NCBI RefSeq assembly: GCF_963666545.1 | Contig: NZ_OY762899.1 | Location: forward strand, 2,046,001 to 2,110,000 | Source: an uncultured Bacteroides sp. | GTDB taxonomy: Bacteria; Bacteroidota; Bacteroidia; Bacteroidales; Bacteroidaceae | Length of the DNA stretch: 64,000 nucleotides | Direction of reading: 5' to 3' | Shown: in pieces, positions 7,923 to 17,216 of the stretch | How the letters are laid out: each line of letters starts with the position of its first letter | Position numbering within the stretch: the stretch's first letter is position 1 | Translations under genes and position numbers: made by a program | The notes under the pieces: generated by a model | Seen by the model: the letters and a program-made list of their open reading frames with translations, nothing else | Database searches by the model: none | What the model was told of the DNA's origin: nothing

Positions 7923-9155
7923 ATGGTGAAACAAGATAACGAATTATGGACAAAGAAGCTGCGGGAGTCTCTTAAGGATTATTCCGAACCTTATCCAACC
8001 GATGGCTGGAGACGGTTGGAGAAGGATTTGCTCCCACCCTCCAGTGAACGACGCATGTCCTCCTATCATTGGTGGATAGCTGCTGCAGTAGCCTTACTTA
8101 TTGCAACATCGGTAAGTGTCTATTTCCTCAACACTCCTATTGCTGAGGAAATCCAACAAACGTCACCAGCTCTGACCGGAATGCCCGATGTGCTTCCCCA
8201 GGTCTTAGAGCCAAGTATTCCTGACACCAAAGTGACACCAATTCATATAGCGCAGCTCATAAAAACTCAGCCAAAGAGAATTTTAGCAGGGAAAAGTTAC
8301 ACAGAGGATGAAGAACAAATTCTTGCCGCCGAAAAAAACGTGGAACAGAATGAAATGACAGATAATCAAAACGTGCAACATGAAACAACAAAAACAGATC
8401 TAAAAGAAGAAATAACCTCCTCAACTGAAAAACAAAATAGAAATTTCAGGAAACCTTCGGGAAGAGAGAAACTCCATCTACCAGCCAGCACGTCCTCAAG
8501 CAAAAGCAAAAAATGGTCTATAGGAGCTTCTGTGACCAATGCTTCTGGCCTGTCGAACACTGATAATTTTAGCAATATATCTGGAGGCAGGCTTAGCCTA
8601 GCAACGATGAATGATGGAATGATGGAGGTACCCAATAATCAGACAATAGTATTTAAGGAAGGTGTACCTTATTTGGAATATGGCATAAGCAATATAGAAC
8701 ACCATCAACCGATTACTTTTGGATTGTCAGTTCGTAAACAATTGCCCAATCATTTTTCTGTGGAAACGGGAATTACGTATACGTTACTCTCTTCAGATGT
8801 AACATTGGCTGGACATTCTAAGGCTACAGAACAGAAGTTACACTACATTGGTGTTCCTTTACGGGCCAACTGGGATTTCATGACTAAAGATAGATTCATC
8901 CTTTATCTTACAGGTGGAGGATTAATAGAAAAATCCGTCTACGGAAAAATTGGATCTGAAAAACTAACCGTGAAGTCATTGCAATGGTCATTATCGGGAG
9001 CCGTAGGAGCACAACTTAATATAAGCAAACGCATCGGTATCTATGCAGAACCCGGAGTAGCTTACTTCTTTGACGATGGATCCGACGTGGAAACAATTCG
9101 AAAAGAAACTCCTTTTAATCTAAATATACAGGCCGGAATTAGATTTAGCTATTAA
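7923..9155 (+). CDS. Anti-sigma-like membrane protein with C-terminal barrel-type domain
   Basis: 410 residues in three parts. Residues 1-48 are charged and cytoplasmic-like (DNELWTKKLRESLKDYSEPYPTDGWRRLEK). One transmembrane helix lies at about 50-68 (WWIAAAVALLIATSVSVYFL). A low-complexity, charged linker runs to about 200. The last 180 residues are Gly- and aromatic-rich beta strands like the OMP_b-brl/PorT families, ending in FNLNIQAGIRFSY. There is no signal peptide before the short N-terminal part. The position 14 bp after an ECF sigma gene suggests that the N-terminus binds sigma while the periplasmic part senses the envelope. That role is inferred. Similar hybrids are common beside ECF sigmas in Bacteroides. 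Confidence 0.75.
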   Translation: MVKQDNELWTKKLRESLKDYSEPYPTDGWRRLEKDLLPPSSERRMSSYHWWIAAAVALLIATSVSVYFLNTPIAEEIQQTSPALTGMPDVLPQVLEPSIPDTKVTPIHIAQLIKTQPKRILAGKSYTEDEEQILAAEKNVEQNEMTDNQNVQHETTKTDLKEEITSSTEKQNRNFRKPSGREKLHLPASTSSSKSKKWSIGASVTNASGLSNTDNFSNISGGRLSLATMNDGMMEVPNNQTIVFKEGVPYLEYGISNIEHHQPITFGLSVRKQLPNHFSVETGITYTLLSSDVTLAGHSKATEQKLHYIGVPLRANWDFMTKDRFILYLTGGGLIEKSVYGKIGSEKLTVKSLQWSLSGAVGAQLNISKRIGIYAEPGVAYFFDDGSDVETIRKETPFNLNIQAGIRFSY

Positions 9156-9170
9156 TGGAGATAAGGTTTA

Positions 9171-9896
9171 TTAATTAACATATACAGTTGGAAAGTAACG
9201 TTTGAATAAATCAGCGGCATGTTCGATTTGTTCAGGCGTATTCTCTTTTACCTCTTGCAGCAGATATTTTTGCTTCATAGCTTCATACTTATGCACACCC
9301 AGCGTATGATAAGGCAATATTTCTACCCGTTGAATCATCCGGTAGCTTCCTAAAGCTTCGCCTAAACTAATAATGTCTTCTTCGAAATCACTGTAGCCCG
9401 GCAGCAAAACATAACGCAACCAAAAAGGCTTGCCTTGATTTTCCAACCAAGAAGCAGTTCGTAACGTTTGTTCATTACTGTGCCCTGTCAGGGCTTGATG
9501 CCGGACAGCGTTAAACTGCTTTACATCGAGCAACACCAAATCCGTCAGTCCAAACAACTCCTCTACATCTTCATTCCAAAGACTGCCATTACTATCCAGA
9601 CAAGTGTGAATACCCTCTTCTTTAAGTTTACGAAAAATTGGGATGAGCATTTTAGCTTGCAACGTAGGTTCTCCACCGGAAAAAGTAATCCCTCCCTTTT
9701 TCCCGAAGAATGCTTTTTGACTGAGAGCCATACGCACAATTTCTTCAGACTCAGTAGCTATTCCTCCGCCAACTGCAATTGTGTCCGGATTAGCGCAATA
9801 CAAGCAACGGAAATTACACCCCTGAAGGAAAACGACGAGCCGAAGGCCCGGCCCGTCAAATGTTCCCATTGATTCATATGAATGAACTTTTATCAT
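9171..9896 (-). CDS. pflA: Pyruvate formate-lyase activating enzyme
   Basis: 241 residues. A radical SAM protein with the cluster motif CNFRCLYC (C27, C31, C34), a GGE-type SAM site in ITFSGGEPTLQ, and FDGPGLR near the start, all typical of PflA. It uses a [4Fe-4S] cluster and S-adenosylmethionine to make the glycyl radical on PflB. It lies 4 bp after pflB and is certainly co-transcribed. It converges with the barrel protein gene, 15 bp between the stops, and no strong terminator is seen there. Confidence 0.96.
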   Translation of the reverse strand: MIKVHSYESMGTFDGPGLRLVVFLQGCNFRCLYCANPDTIAVGGGIATESEEIVRMALSQKAFFGKKGGITFSGGEPTLQAKMLIPIFRKLKEEGIHTCLDSNGSLWNEDVEELFGLTDLVLLDVKQFNAVRHQALTGHSNEQTLRTASWLENQGKPFWLRYVLLPGYSDFEEDIISLGEALGSYRMIQRVEILPYHTLGVHKYEAMKQKYLLQEVKENTPEQIEHAADLFKRYFPTVYVN

Positions 9897-9900
9897 CTAT

Positions 9901-12129
9901 TTACATTTTGTTATGAAAGCTACGAGAAATAACTTCCAACTGATGCTCACGGCTCAAACTTACAAAATGCACCGCATAACCTGAAACACGAATAGTTAGT
10001 TGCGGATAATTCTCCGGATGTTCCATTGCATCTTCCAACATTTCACGGTTCAGCACGTTCACATTCAAATGGTGCGCACCCTTACTAAAGTATCCGTCCA
10101 TCATTCCCACGAGGTTATCCACCCGATCTTCCTCCGTAACGCCAAGCGATTTCGGGACGATGGAGAACGTATTGCTTACCCCATCTTGTGCATCTTCGTA
10201 GCTTATTTTAGCAACAGAGGTCAGTGAAGCTATTGCACCTTTAGAATCGCGTCCGTGCATAGGATTGGCACCCGGAGCAAATGGTACCCCCTTTAAGCGG
10301 CCATCGGGTGTCGCACCCGTTTTTGAGCCATACATTACATTTGACGTTATAGTCAATATAGACAATGTAGGACGAGCATTCTTATAAATCGGCAGCTTGC
10401 TAAGTTCTTCACTAAATAAATGCGTCAAACCGACTGCTAATTCATCTACACGATCGTCATCATTGCCATAACAAGGGAACTCACCATCAATGTCGAATGA
10501 CGTAGTCAACCCTATATCGTTACGATGAGCTGTCACTTTTGCAAATTTAATAGCAGAGAGTGAATCGGCTGCAATAGAAAGCCCTGCTGCACCATAAGCT
10601 AGATTGATACGCGGATTTGTATCTATCAAAGCCATTTGTGCCTTTTCATAATAGTATTTATCATGCATATAGTGAATGATGTTCATTGCATCATTATACA
10701 CGCGAGCTATTTCTGCAAGCACCACTTTATAGTTGGCCATCACTTCATCATAATTCAATGTATCATTCGTCAACACCGGAATACCTTTTATCATTTGTGT
10801 CCCCGTATTTTCGCAACGCCCACCGTTAATAGCTAATAACAATGCCTTAGCCAAATTAGCACGCGCACCGAAAAACTGAATCTGACGACCTATATCTTGG
10901 AAAGAAACACAACAAGCAATTCCATAGTCATCGGAATGACGCACAGAACGCATTAAGTCATCGTTTTCATACTGAATAGATGAAGTATCAATAGACACTT
11001 TTGCACAGAAAGTCTTGAAGCCTTCGGGCAAAGCAGGTGACCAAAGTACAGTCATGTTTGGCTCGGGAGACGCTCCTAAGTTGTATAATGTTTGCAAAAA
11101 TCTGAATGAAGTCTTCGTTACCTTATGACGACCGTCATTAAATTGTCCGCCAATAGCTTCAGTTACCCAAGTTGGATCACCTGCAAATATGTCGTTGTAA
11201 GACTGCATTCGCAAATGACGTACCATACGTAGTTTGATTACAAACTGATCAATAAGTTCTTGAGCGAATGACTCATCGATAATACCTTTACTCAATTCAT
11301 ACTCCAGATAAATATCTAGAAATGAAGAAACATTGCCCAAAGACATCGCAGCACCATCTTGTTCTTTTACAGCAGCCAAATAAGCCATATATACCCACTG
11401 CACAGCCTCTTGTGCCGAATGAGCTGGGCGACTGAGATCCAACCCGTAATATTCGCCCATCACCTTCATATCTTTCAGCGCCTTAATTTGTTCGGCCACT
11501 TCTTCGCGTAACCGAATGCGTTGTTCCGTCATAGGACCTGTTAGATTATGCAAGTCCTCTTGTTTGGCCTGAATCAAACGGTTGGTACCATAAAGAGCCA
11601 ATCGACGATAATCGCCAATCACACGTCCACGAGCATAATTATCAGGCAATCCGGTAAGGAAGCCAAGTGAACGAAATGAACGAATTTCATCCGTATATAC
11701 ATCAAACACACCATCATTGTGTGTTTTGCGATAATGAGTAAAAATATCTTTCACATTGCCATCTACCTCGACACCATTCTCATGGCATGCACGAGCTACC
11801 ACATTAATGCCGCCAAATGGTTTGATAGCACGCTTCAACAATTCGTCAGTTTGTAAACCAACAATTAATTCACTTTCTTTATTGATGTACCCGGCTTTAT
11901 GAGAAGTGATCGTAGATACTGTCTTATTATCAAGCGAACGAAGACCGTTATTAGCTCTTTCTTCTTCAATGGCGTTGAGGCAAACGTTCCATACTTTCAT
12001 TGTTCTTTCGGTAGGCCCTTGTAGAAAGGAAGCATCTCCATCATACGGCGTGATGTTGTTACTAACGAAATCTTTGACGTTAATTTCTTTGTTCCAAGCT
12101 CCTTCTTTAAAGAGTTTTATTAATTCCAT
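9901..12129 (-). CDS. pflB: Formate C-acetyltransferase (pyruvate formate-lyase)
   Basis: 742 residues. It converts pyruvate and CoA to acetyl-CoA and formate without oxygen. The active-site cysteine pair is C406-C407 (IACCVSF), and the glycyl radical site is G717 in RVSGYAV, 25 residues from the end. The ATG at 12129 ([10 protein letters not shown]) is used. A longer frame to 12201 would run through the promoter. The gene heads the pflB-pflA operon of mixed-acid fermentation. Confidence 0.97.
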   Translation of the reverse strand: MELIKLFKEGAWNKEINVKDFVSNNITPYDGDASFLQGPTERTMKVWNVCLNAIEEERANNGLRSLDNKTVSTITSHKAGYINKESELIVGLQTDELLKRAIKPFGGINVVARACHENGVEVDGNVKDIFTHYRKTHNDGVFDVYTDEIRSFRSLGFLTGLPDNYARGRVIGDYRRLALYGTNRLIQAKQEDLHNLTGPMTEQRIRLREEVAEQIKALKDMKVMGEYYGLDLSRPAHSAQEAVQWVYMAYLAAVKEQDGAAMSLGNVSSFLDIYLEYELSKGIIDESFAQELIDQFVIKLRMVRHLRMQSYNDIFAGDPTWVTEAIGGQFNDGRHKVTKTSFRFLQTLYNLGASPEPNMTVLWSPALPEGFKTFCAKVSIDTSSIQYENDDLMRSVRHSDDYGIACCVSFQDIGRQIQFFGARANLAKALLLAINGGRCENTGTQMIKGIPVLTNDTLNYDEVMANYKVVLAEIARVYNDAMNIIHYMHDKYYYEKAQMALIDTNPRINLAYGAAGLSIAADSLSAIKFAKVTAHRNDIGLTTSFDIDGEFPCYGNDDDRVDELAVGLTHLFSEELSKLPIYKNARPTLSILTITSNVMYGSKTGATPDGRLKGVPFAPGANPMHGRDSKGAIASLTSVAKISYEDAQDGVSNTFSIVPKSLGVTEEDRVDNLVGMMDGYFSKGAHHLNVNVLNREMLEDAMEHPENYPQLTIRVSGYAVHFVSLSREHQLEVISRSFHNKM

Positions 12130-12168
12130 GATGTTATTAGTTAGGGGTTGGTTATCTATTAGAAAACG

Positions 12169-12198
12169 CAAAATTACTATCTTTTTGCGAATAATCAA
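12169..12198 (-). promoter_or_regulatory. Promoter of pflBA (TTG-N19-TAATTTTG)
   Basis: TTG (12198-12196), 19 bp, then TAATTTTG (12176-12169) on the minus strand, 39 bp before the pflB ATG. Full consensus match. Confidence 0.75.
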
Positions 12199-12349
12199 CA
12201 AACAAAAGTCTTATTTTATGTTTTCCAACATAAAATTACCAACTTATTGTTAGCTGGGGGGGTAAGTTCCATAGCTATACCCAAAAGCTGGTCTGTGATT
12301 CCTACAGAAAATGAGGATACAACATCGCTGACAGGTAATTACGAGAAGA

Positions 12350-12913
12350 AATGAACTCCATGGAAGAGGCTAAAGGAAAGGTGAGCCGTATAAACGAGAC
12401 CTCTTTGCCGATGGAGCAGTAAGAGACTATTGTTGACCAGAAGCCGAGTCGGCATTTACTTTTTAAATCTGCTGATAAATGGACTGAGCGGGAAAAGGAG
12501 GAAGGCTATATCTTATTTGCACTCTATCCGATTTGAAAAGGCGTATAAACTATCGCACTCATTGAGAATAATATTCTCTAAAAACATGATAAAGACTGCC
12601 ACAAAGATTTCCCTAGCCAAAATAGTATAATAAAGTGGAGGCAGACTTCAATTCGTTTAATGTCATAGTGCAACATTATATGGGTATAACAAGAGGTGCA
12701 AATTTCTTCAATAATAAAGCAACGAATACCTCTGTTGAATCACTTAACACCAAAGTTAAAGCTTTCAGCCTATCGCAAGAGCAGTATCGGATATTCCATT
12801 CTTTATGTTTAAGGCTTACAAATATTTATGCTCAACACATGATTTTACTACTGATCCATTTTGAACGGTTGGCATTTTTCACCATAAAAAAAATAAAACA
12901 AGAGGGTGATTAA
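12350..12913 (+). pseudogene. Decayed ISL3/ISAon1-type transposase
   Basis: Pieces of one transposase are spread over the plus-strand frames. In order they are EMNSMEEAK near 12350, a piece reading KGEPYKRDLFADGAVRDYC (about 12375-12430), then SRHLLFKSADKWTEREK (about 12445), then FEKAYKLSHSLRIIFSK (12530-12590), and from about 12628 YNKVEADFNSFNVIV..FFNNKATNTSVESLNTKVKAF..CLRLTNIYAQ. The last block matches the NRSTNAxAESFNxKIKAF region of ISL3-type transposases. At least four frameshifts or stops separate the pieces, and the N-terminal half is absent, so it cannot be functional. The two short ORFs at 12430 and 12635 are fragments of it. Family assignment is from motif memory. Confidence 0.75.
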
Positions 12914-12933
12914 GAACTAACCACCCTCTTGTT
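12897..12933 (-). terminator. Terminator of the ribosomal super-operon
   Basis: AACAAGAGGGTG (12897-12908) pairs perfectly over 12 bp with CACCCTCTTGTT (12922-12933). On the minus strand it is followed by TTTATTTTTTTT. It lies about 80 bp after the rplQ stop and overlaps the end of the transposase remnant. Confidence 0.9.
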
Positions 12934-13011
12934 TATTCGATTTAAAAAATCCGAAATACATTAGATTAAGAAATAAGAAGGTATATAAAGCCCTTTCCTA
13001 TAGCTCAATCA

Positions 13012-13509
13012 TCACTTTATTTCCTTAGATCCTTCAATTGCTTGAGCTTCTGATGAACTTTCAATTACTGCCTCCTCAACCTCATTAGTTGCTCTCTTAG
13101 AACGACGAGTACGAGTAGATTTCTTCGTTGCCTTTTCCTTAGCCATATTATCATCGTAATCAACTAGTTCGATAAAACACATTTCGGCATTATCCCCTAG
13201 ACGATTACCAATTTTAATAATACGCGTATATCCACCTGGGCGATCCGCTATCTTTACTGAGATTTCTTTAAATAGCTCAGTAACAGCAAATTTATCTTGC
13301 AGATTGCTAAAAACGACACGGCGTGAATTTGTAGTATCATCTTTAGATTTAGTAATCAAAGGTTCTACAAATTTCTTCAAAGCTTTAGCTTTGGCAACAG
13401 TCGTAGTGATTCTTTTGTGCTTGATCAAAGAACATGCCATATTAGATAACATGGCAGACCTATGAGAAGCAGTACGACCTAAATGATTGAATTTTTTATT
13501 GTGTCTCAT
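13012..13509 (-). CDS. rplQ: Ribosomal protein L17
   Basis: 165 residues. The first 115 or so are the L17 core ([32 protein letters not shown]). The last 45 form an extra tail, first basic ([11 protein letters not shown]) and then acidic, absent from the 127-residue E. coli protein and common in Bacteroidetes. It is the last gene of the operon, 6 bp after rpoA. Confidence 0.96.
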   Translation of the reverse strand: MRHNKKFNHLGRTASHRSAMLSNMACSLIKHKRITTTVAKAKALKKFVEPLITKSKDDTTNSRRVVFSNLQDKFAVTELFKEISVKIADRPGGYTRIIKIGNRLGDNAEMCFIELVDYDDNMAKEKATKKSTRTRRSKRATNEVEEAVIESSSEAQAIEGSKEIK

Positions 13510-13515
13510 TTTTTA

Positions 13516-14508
13516 TTATTCTTTTTCTAATTTGTATTTTGAGATATCGGTTCCAAACGAAAGATTCAGACTCTCCAGCAAATCATCAAGCTCAGTAAGC
13601 GATTTCTTTCCAAAATTTCTGAATTTTAATAGGTCCGTCTTATTAAATTGAACTAAATCTCCAAGTGTCTCTACATCTGCAGCCTTCAAACAATTGAGAG
13701 CACGGACAGACAAATCCATATCGATAAGTTTAGTTTTCAACAATTGACGCATATGTAAAACTTCTTCATCAAATTCTTCATTGCCATCAACATCTGTATT
13801 TTCTAATGTTATTTTTTCATCGGAAAATAGCATAAAATGATAAATCAGAATTTTTGCAGCTTCTTTCAAAGCTTCTTTTGGATGAATAGAACCGTCCGTT
13901 GTAATTTCAAGCAGTAATTTTTCGTAGTCCGTCTTTTGTTCGACACGAAAATTTTCCACCAAATATTTGACATTACGTATAGGAGTATAAATTGAATCAA
14001 TTGGAATTACATTAACATCAGTACAATACTCACGATTTTCGTCAGCAGGAACATAACCACGGCCTTTGTTAATAGTAATATCAATCTGCATAGTTGCTTT
14101 AGAATCTAAATGACAAATAACTAATTCAGGATTTAACACTTCAAATCCAGTCAAATACTTTCCTATGTCACCTGCTTTAAATTCATTTGAATTCTCAACT
14201 GTAATACTTACTTTCTCACTCTCGAATTCTTCAACAACTTGCTTGAATCTCACCTGTTTAAGACTCAAGATAATGTTGGTAACATCTTCTTTCACTCCAG
14301 ACACACTAGAAAATTCGTGCTCCACACCTTCTATTTTAATAGTAGTGATAGCAAAACCTTCTAATGAAGAAAGAAGAATACGGCGCAACGCATTACCTAC
14401 AGTAATACCAAAACCGGGTTCCAACGGACGAAATTCGAATTTGCCGAATTTAGGATCCGCTTCCAACATCAATACTTTATCAGGTTTTTGAAATGCTAAT
14501 ATCGCCAT
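13516..14508 (-). CDS. rpoA: RNA polymerase alpha subunit
   Basis: 330 residues. The N-terminal dimerisation and assembly domain spans about 1-230 ([18 protein letters not shown]). The C-terminal domain, at about 250-325, has the helix-hairpin-helix DNA-contact region ([34 protein letters not shown]). It scaffolds beta and beta' and contacts upstream DNA and activators. It lies between rpsD (11 bp) and rplQ (6 bp). Confidence 0.98.
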   Translation of the reverse strand: MAILAFQKPDKVLMLEADPKFGKFEFRPLEPGFGITVGNALRRILLSSLEGFAITTIKIEGVEHEFSSVSGVKEDVTNIILSLKQVRFKQVVEEFESEKVSITVENSNEFKAGDIGKYLTGFEVLNPELVICHLDSKATMQIDITINKGRGYVPADENREYCTDVNVIPIDSIYTPIRNVKYLVENFRVEQKTDYEKLLLEITTDGSIHPKEALKEAAKILIYHFMLFSDEKITLENTDVDGNEEFDEEVLHMRQLLKTKLIDMDLSVRALNCLKAADVETLGDLVQFNKTDLLKFRNFGKKSLTELDDLLESLNLSFGTDISKYKLEKE

Positions 14509-14519
14509 GAAATTAATTA

Positions 14520-15125
14520 TTATTTAGAATACAACTCTACGATCAACTGTTCTTTAATATTCTCTGGGATGTCTGCACGATCAGGAATATGCAATAACTT
14601 ACCTAGTTTTGAAGTAGTATCCCATTCTAACCAAGCATATTTACTATGATTGAATCCTGCGAGAGAATTAGCAATGACTTCCAACGATTTAGATCTCTCA
14701 CGAACACCTATAATTTGACCAGGTTTTACTGCATATGAAGGTATGTTTACAACCATCCCATCAACAGTAATATGCCTATGGCTTACAAGCTGACGAGCAG
14801 CAGAGCGAGTTGGAGCAATACCTAAACGAAAAACAACATTATCTAAGCGTCCTTCAAGCAATTGAAGCAGAATCTCACCAGTAATACCCTTTGCAGATTC
14901 AGCTTTCTCAAACAAATTCCGAAATTGCTTTTCTAAAACTCCGTAAGTATATTTTGCCTTTTGCTTCTCACGAAGTTGAATTCCATACTCAGACGTCTTC
15001 CTCTTTCTAGAATTGCCATGTTGTCCAGGAGGATAATTTTTCTTTGATAAAACCTTGTCAGCTCCAAAAATTCCTTCACCAAATTTACGGGCTATTCTCG
15101 ATTTTGGTCCAGTATATCTAGCCAT
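14520..15125 (-). CDS. rpsD: Ribosomal protein S4
   Basis: 201 residues. A primary 16S rRNA binder needed for early 30S assembly and decoding accuracy. The S4 RNA-binding domain lies at about 90-155 ([22 protein letters not shown]). The N-terminal part has no cysteines, so this is a zinc-free form. A 113-bp gap separates it from rpsK, by far the longest within this half of the operon, and may hold an internal promoter. Confidence 0.97.
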   Translation of the reverse strand: MARYTGPKSRIARKFGEGIFGADKVLSKKNYPPGQHGNSRKRKTSEYGIQLREKQKAKYTYGVLEKQFRNLFEKAESAKGITGEILLQLLEGRLDNVVFRLGIAPTRSAARQLVSHRHITVDGMVVNIPSYAVKPGQIIGVRERSKSLEVIANSLAGFNHSKYAWLEWDTTSKLGKLLHIPDRADIPENIKEQLIVELYSK

Positions 15126-15208
15126 TTTTTATTATTTTTAATTTGTTATAATCATAAACTTAATTTGTGCTACCGCAATTGCAGAGAAGAATTAATGCAA
15201 TCTAAAAA

Positions 15209-15216
15209 CAAAATTA
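15209..15216 (-). promoter_or_regulatory. Possible internal promoter before rpsD-rpoA-rplQ
   Basis: TAATTTTG on the minus strand (15216-15209), in the 113-bp rpsK-rpsD gap, about 85 bp before the rpsD ATG. No TTG stands at the -33 distance. A short inverted repeat TTGCA/TGCAA follows. It could raise RNA polymerase alpha independently of the upstream genes, or the gap could be an S4 target as in E. coli. Neither is proven. Confidence 0.35.
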
Positions 15217-15238
15217 AGCATTATTTTAAAGATAAAGT

Positions 15239-15628
15239 TTAAACTCTACGCCTTTTAGGAGGGCGACATCCATTGTGAGGCAATGGCGTTACATCAACAA
15301 TTTCTGTAACTTCTATCCCTGCGCCATGAATCGTTCTAATTGCAGACTCACGTCCATTACCTGGACCTTTTACATAAGCCTTCACTTTTCTAAGACCAAG
15401 ATCGAATGCTATTTTCGCACAATCTTGCGCAGCCATTTGAGCTGCATAAGGAGTATTCTTTTTAGAGCCTCTAAACCCCATTTTACCTGCAGATGACCAT
15501 GAAATTATCTGCCCTTCATTATTTGCAAGAGAAACAATAATATTGTTGAAAGATGAATGCACATGTAACTGGCCATTAGCATCTACTTTAACATTTCTCT
15601 TTTTCGCTGCGACTGTTTTTTTTGCCAT
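15239..15628 (-). CDS. rpsK: Ribosomal protein S11
   Basis: 129 residues. A platform protein of the 30S subunit near the E-site mRNA. Family signatures are seen: [18 protein letters not shown] and the basic C-terminus [12 protein letters not shown]. It lies 11 bp after rpsM. Confidence 0.98.
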   Translation of the reverse strand: MAKKTVAAKKRNVKVDANGQLHVHSSFNNIIVSLANNEGQIISWSSAGKMGFRGSKKNTPYAAQMAAQDCAKIAFDLGLRKVKAYVKGPGNGRESAIRTIHGAGIEVTEIVDVTPLPHNGCRPPKRRRV

Positions 15629-15639
15629 ATCAACAATTA

Positions 15640-16020
15640 TTATTTAGTAGCTTTTTTCTTATTAGCAACAGTTTTTTTCCGGCCCTTACGAGTACGTGCA
15701 TTATTCTTCGTACTCTGACCTCTAACAGGTAAGCCAATACGATGACGCACACCACGATAGCAACCAATGTCCATCAATCGCTTAATATTCAATTGAACTT
15801 CAGAGCGAAGATCACCCTCTACTTTAAACCCTGCTCCGATAATCTCACGAATCATTGCAGCTTGATCATCTGTCCAGTCTTTAACTTTAAGATCTTTATC
15901 AACACCCGCTTTTTCTAGGATTTTCGCTGAACTACTGCGCCCTATTCCATATACATAGGTTAACGCTATCTCACCTCTTTTATTCTGAGGTAAATCTACA
16001 CCAACTATTCTTATAGCCAT
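15640..16020 (-). CDS. rpsM: Ribosomal protein S13
   Basis: 126 residues. A head protein of the 30S subunit that touches L5 and P-site tRNA. The helix-two-turn-helix [17 protein letters not shown] and the signature [16 protein letters not shown] are present, with a basic tail for tRNA contact. Confidence 0.98.
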   Translation of the reverse strand: MAIRIVGVDLPQNKRGEIALTYVYGIGRSSSAKILEKAGVDKDLKVKDWTDDQAAMIREIIGAGFKVEGDLRSEVQLNIKRLMDIGCYRGVRHRIGLPVRGQSTKNNARTRKGRKKTVANKKKATK

Positions 16021-16053
16021 ATACTAAATTATTTTTCTTCTAAAAATAACAAA

Positions 16054-16170
16054 TTATCCTTGACGTTGTTTATACTTAGGATTTTTCTTATTGATAACAT
16101 ACAAACAGCCATTACGTCTTACTATCTTACATTCCGGCGTACGTTTCTTTAATGATGCTCTAACTTTCAT
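16054..16170 (-). CDS. rpmJ: Ribosomal protein L36, zinc-free type
   Basis: A 38-residue gene: it begins [17 protein letters not shown] and ends NPKYKQRQG. Canonical L36 binds zinc through three cysteines and one histidine (positions 11, 14, 27 and 33). Here 11 is Thr, 27 is Asn and 33 is Tyr, and only C14 remains (C22 is extra), so zinc cannot be held in the usual way. It lies between infA (8 bp) and rpsM (33 bp). Confidence 0.95.
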   Translation of the reverse strand: MKVRASLKKRTPECKIVRRNGCLYVINKKNPKYKQRQG

Positions 16171-16178
16171 ATCTTACA

Positions 16179-16397
16179 TTATTTATATCTAAATACAATT
16201 CTCCCTTTAGACAAATCATAAGGAGACATTTCTACTCTTACTTTATCTCCTGGCAAAATTTTAATATAATGCATTCTCATTTTGCCAGATATATGAGCCG
16301 TAATCTCATGCCCATTCTCTAATTCAACACGAAACATTGCATTAGACAATGCCTCGACTATAATTCCATCTTGCTCTATTGCAGATTGCTTTGCCAT
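16179..16397 (-). CDS. infA: Translation initiation factor IF-1
   Basis: 72 residues, the usual length, a single OB fold ([33 protein letters not shown]). It binds the 30S A site during initiation. It sits 9 bp after map and before rpmJ, the common spc-operon arrangement in this phylum. Confidence 0.97.
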   Translation of the reverse strand: MAKQSAIEQDGIIVEALSNAMFRVELENGHEITAHISGKMRMHYIKILPGDKVRVEMSPYDLSKGRIVFRYK

Positions 16398-16406
16398 ATA
16401 TAAATA

Positions 16407-17207
16407 TTATATTGCTTTATCTCCTAAAACCTCATCAATAAAATCAAATGTAGACAGAATTTCGGCTTCACCATCTGTGATTGCAATAGTATGCTCAAAA
16501 TGAGCAGAAAAATTGCGATCTTTAGTTCTAACAGACCATCCATCATCTTCAAGCAAAATCTGACGGTTACCCAAAGTTATCATAGGTTCAAGAGCAATAC
16601 ATAATCCTTTTTTTAATAAAGTTCCATAACCTCTTTTCCCATAATTAGGAACTTGTGGATCTTCATGCATCTCTCTTCCTATGCCATGCCCTACAAATTC
16701 ACGAACAACACCATAAGAATGAGCTTCACAATGTTGCTGAATTGAATAGCTAATATCACCAATCCTTTTCCCTTGAACCGCATTCTGAATGCCTACATAC
16801 AGAGCTTCTTTAGTAACTTTCAACAATTCTCTAACCTCAGCATCAACATCACCTACACAAAAAGTATAAGCTGAATCACCACAAAAGCCATTCAAAGAGG
16901 CCCCACAGTCAACAGATATAATATCTCCCTCCTGTAAGATGACATTCACAGAAGGAATGCCATGAACTACTTGTTCATTAACAGAAGTACAGATAGAACA
17001 AGGAAAAGGATTACCATATTGATTGGGAAAACCTTTAAAAGTTGGAATAGCTTCATTGTCCCTTATATATTCTTCTGCAATCTTATCAAGTTCCCAAGTA
17101 GTAACTCCAGGCCTAATCAACTTAGCAACTTCAGCTAAAGTCCTTCCCACAAGTAAATTACTTTGGCGAAGAAGTCCTATTTCATCGTCGGTTTTAAGAA
17201 ATATCAT
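16407..17207 (-). CDS. map: Methionine aminopeptidase, type I
   Basis: 266 residues. It removes the initiator methionine from new proteins. The pita-bread metal ligands are visible: the D pair in SVDCGASLNGFCGD, H in GHGIGREMHE, E in LEPMI and E in the terminal FEHTIAI block. It lies 9 bp after secY. No adenylate kinase gene is found between secY and map, unlike in many Gram-positives. Confidence 0.97.
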   Translation of the reverse strand: MIFLKTDDEIGLLRQSNLLVGRTLAEVAKLIRPGVTTWELDKIAEEYIRDNEAIPTFKGFPNQYGNPFPCSICTSVNEQVVHGIPSVNVILQEGDIISVDCGASLNGFCGDSAYTFCVGDVDAEVRELLKVTKEALYVGIQNAVQGKRIGDISYSIQQHCEAHSYGVVREFVGHGIGREMHEDPQVPNYGKRGYGTLLKKGLCIALEPMITLGNRQILLEDDGWSVRTKDRNFSAHFEHTIAITDGEAEILSTFDFIDEVLGDKAI

Positions 17208-17216
17208 TCCCCACAG

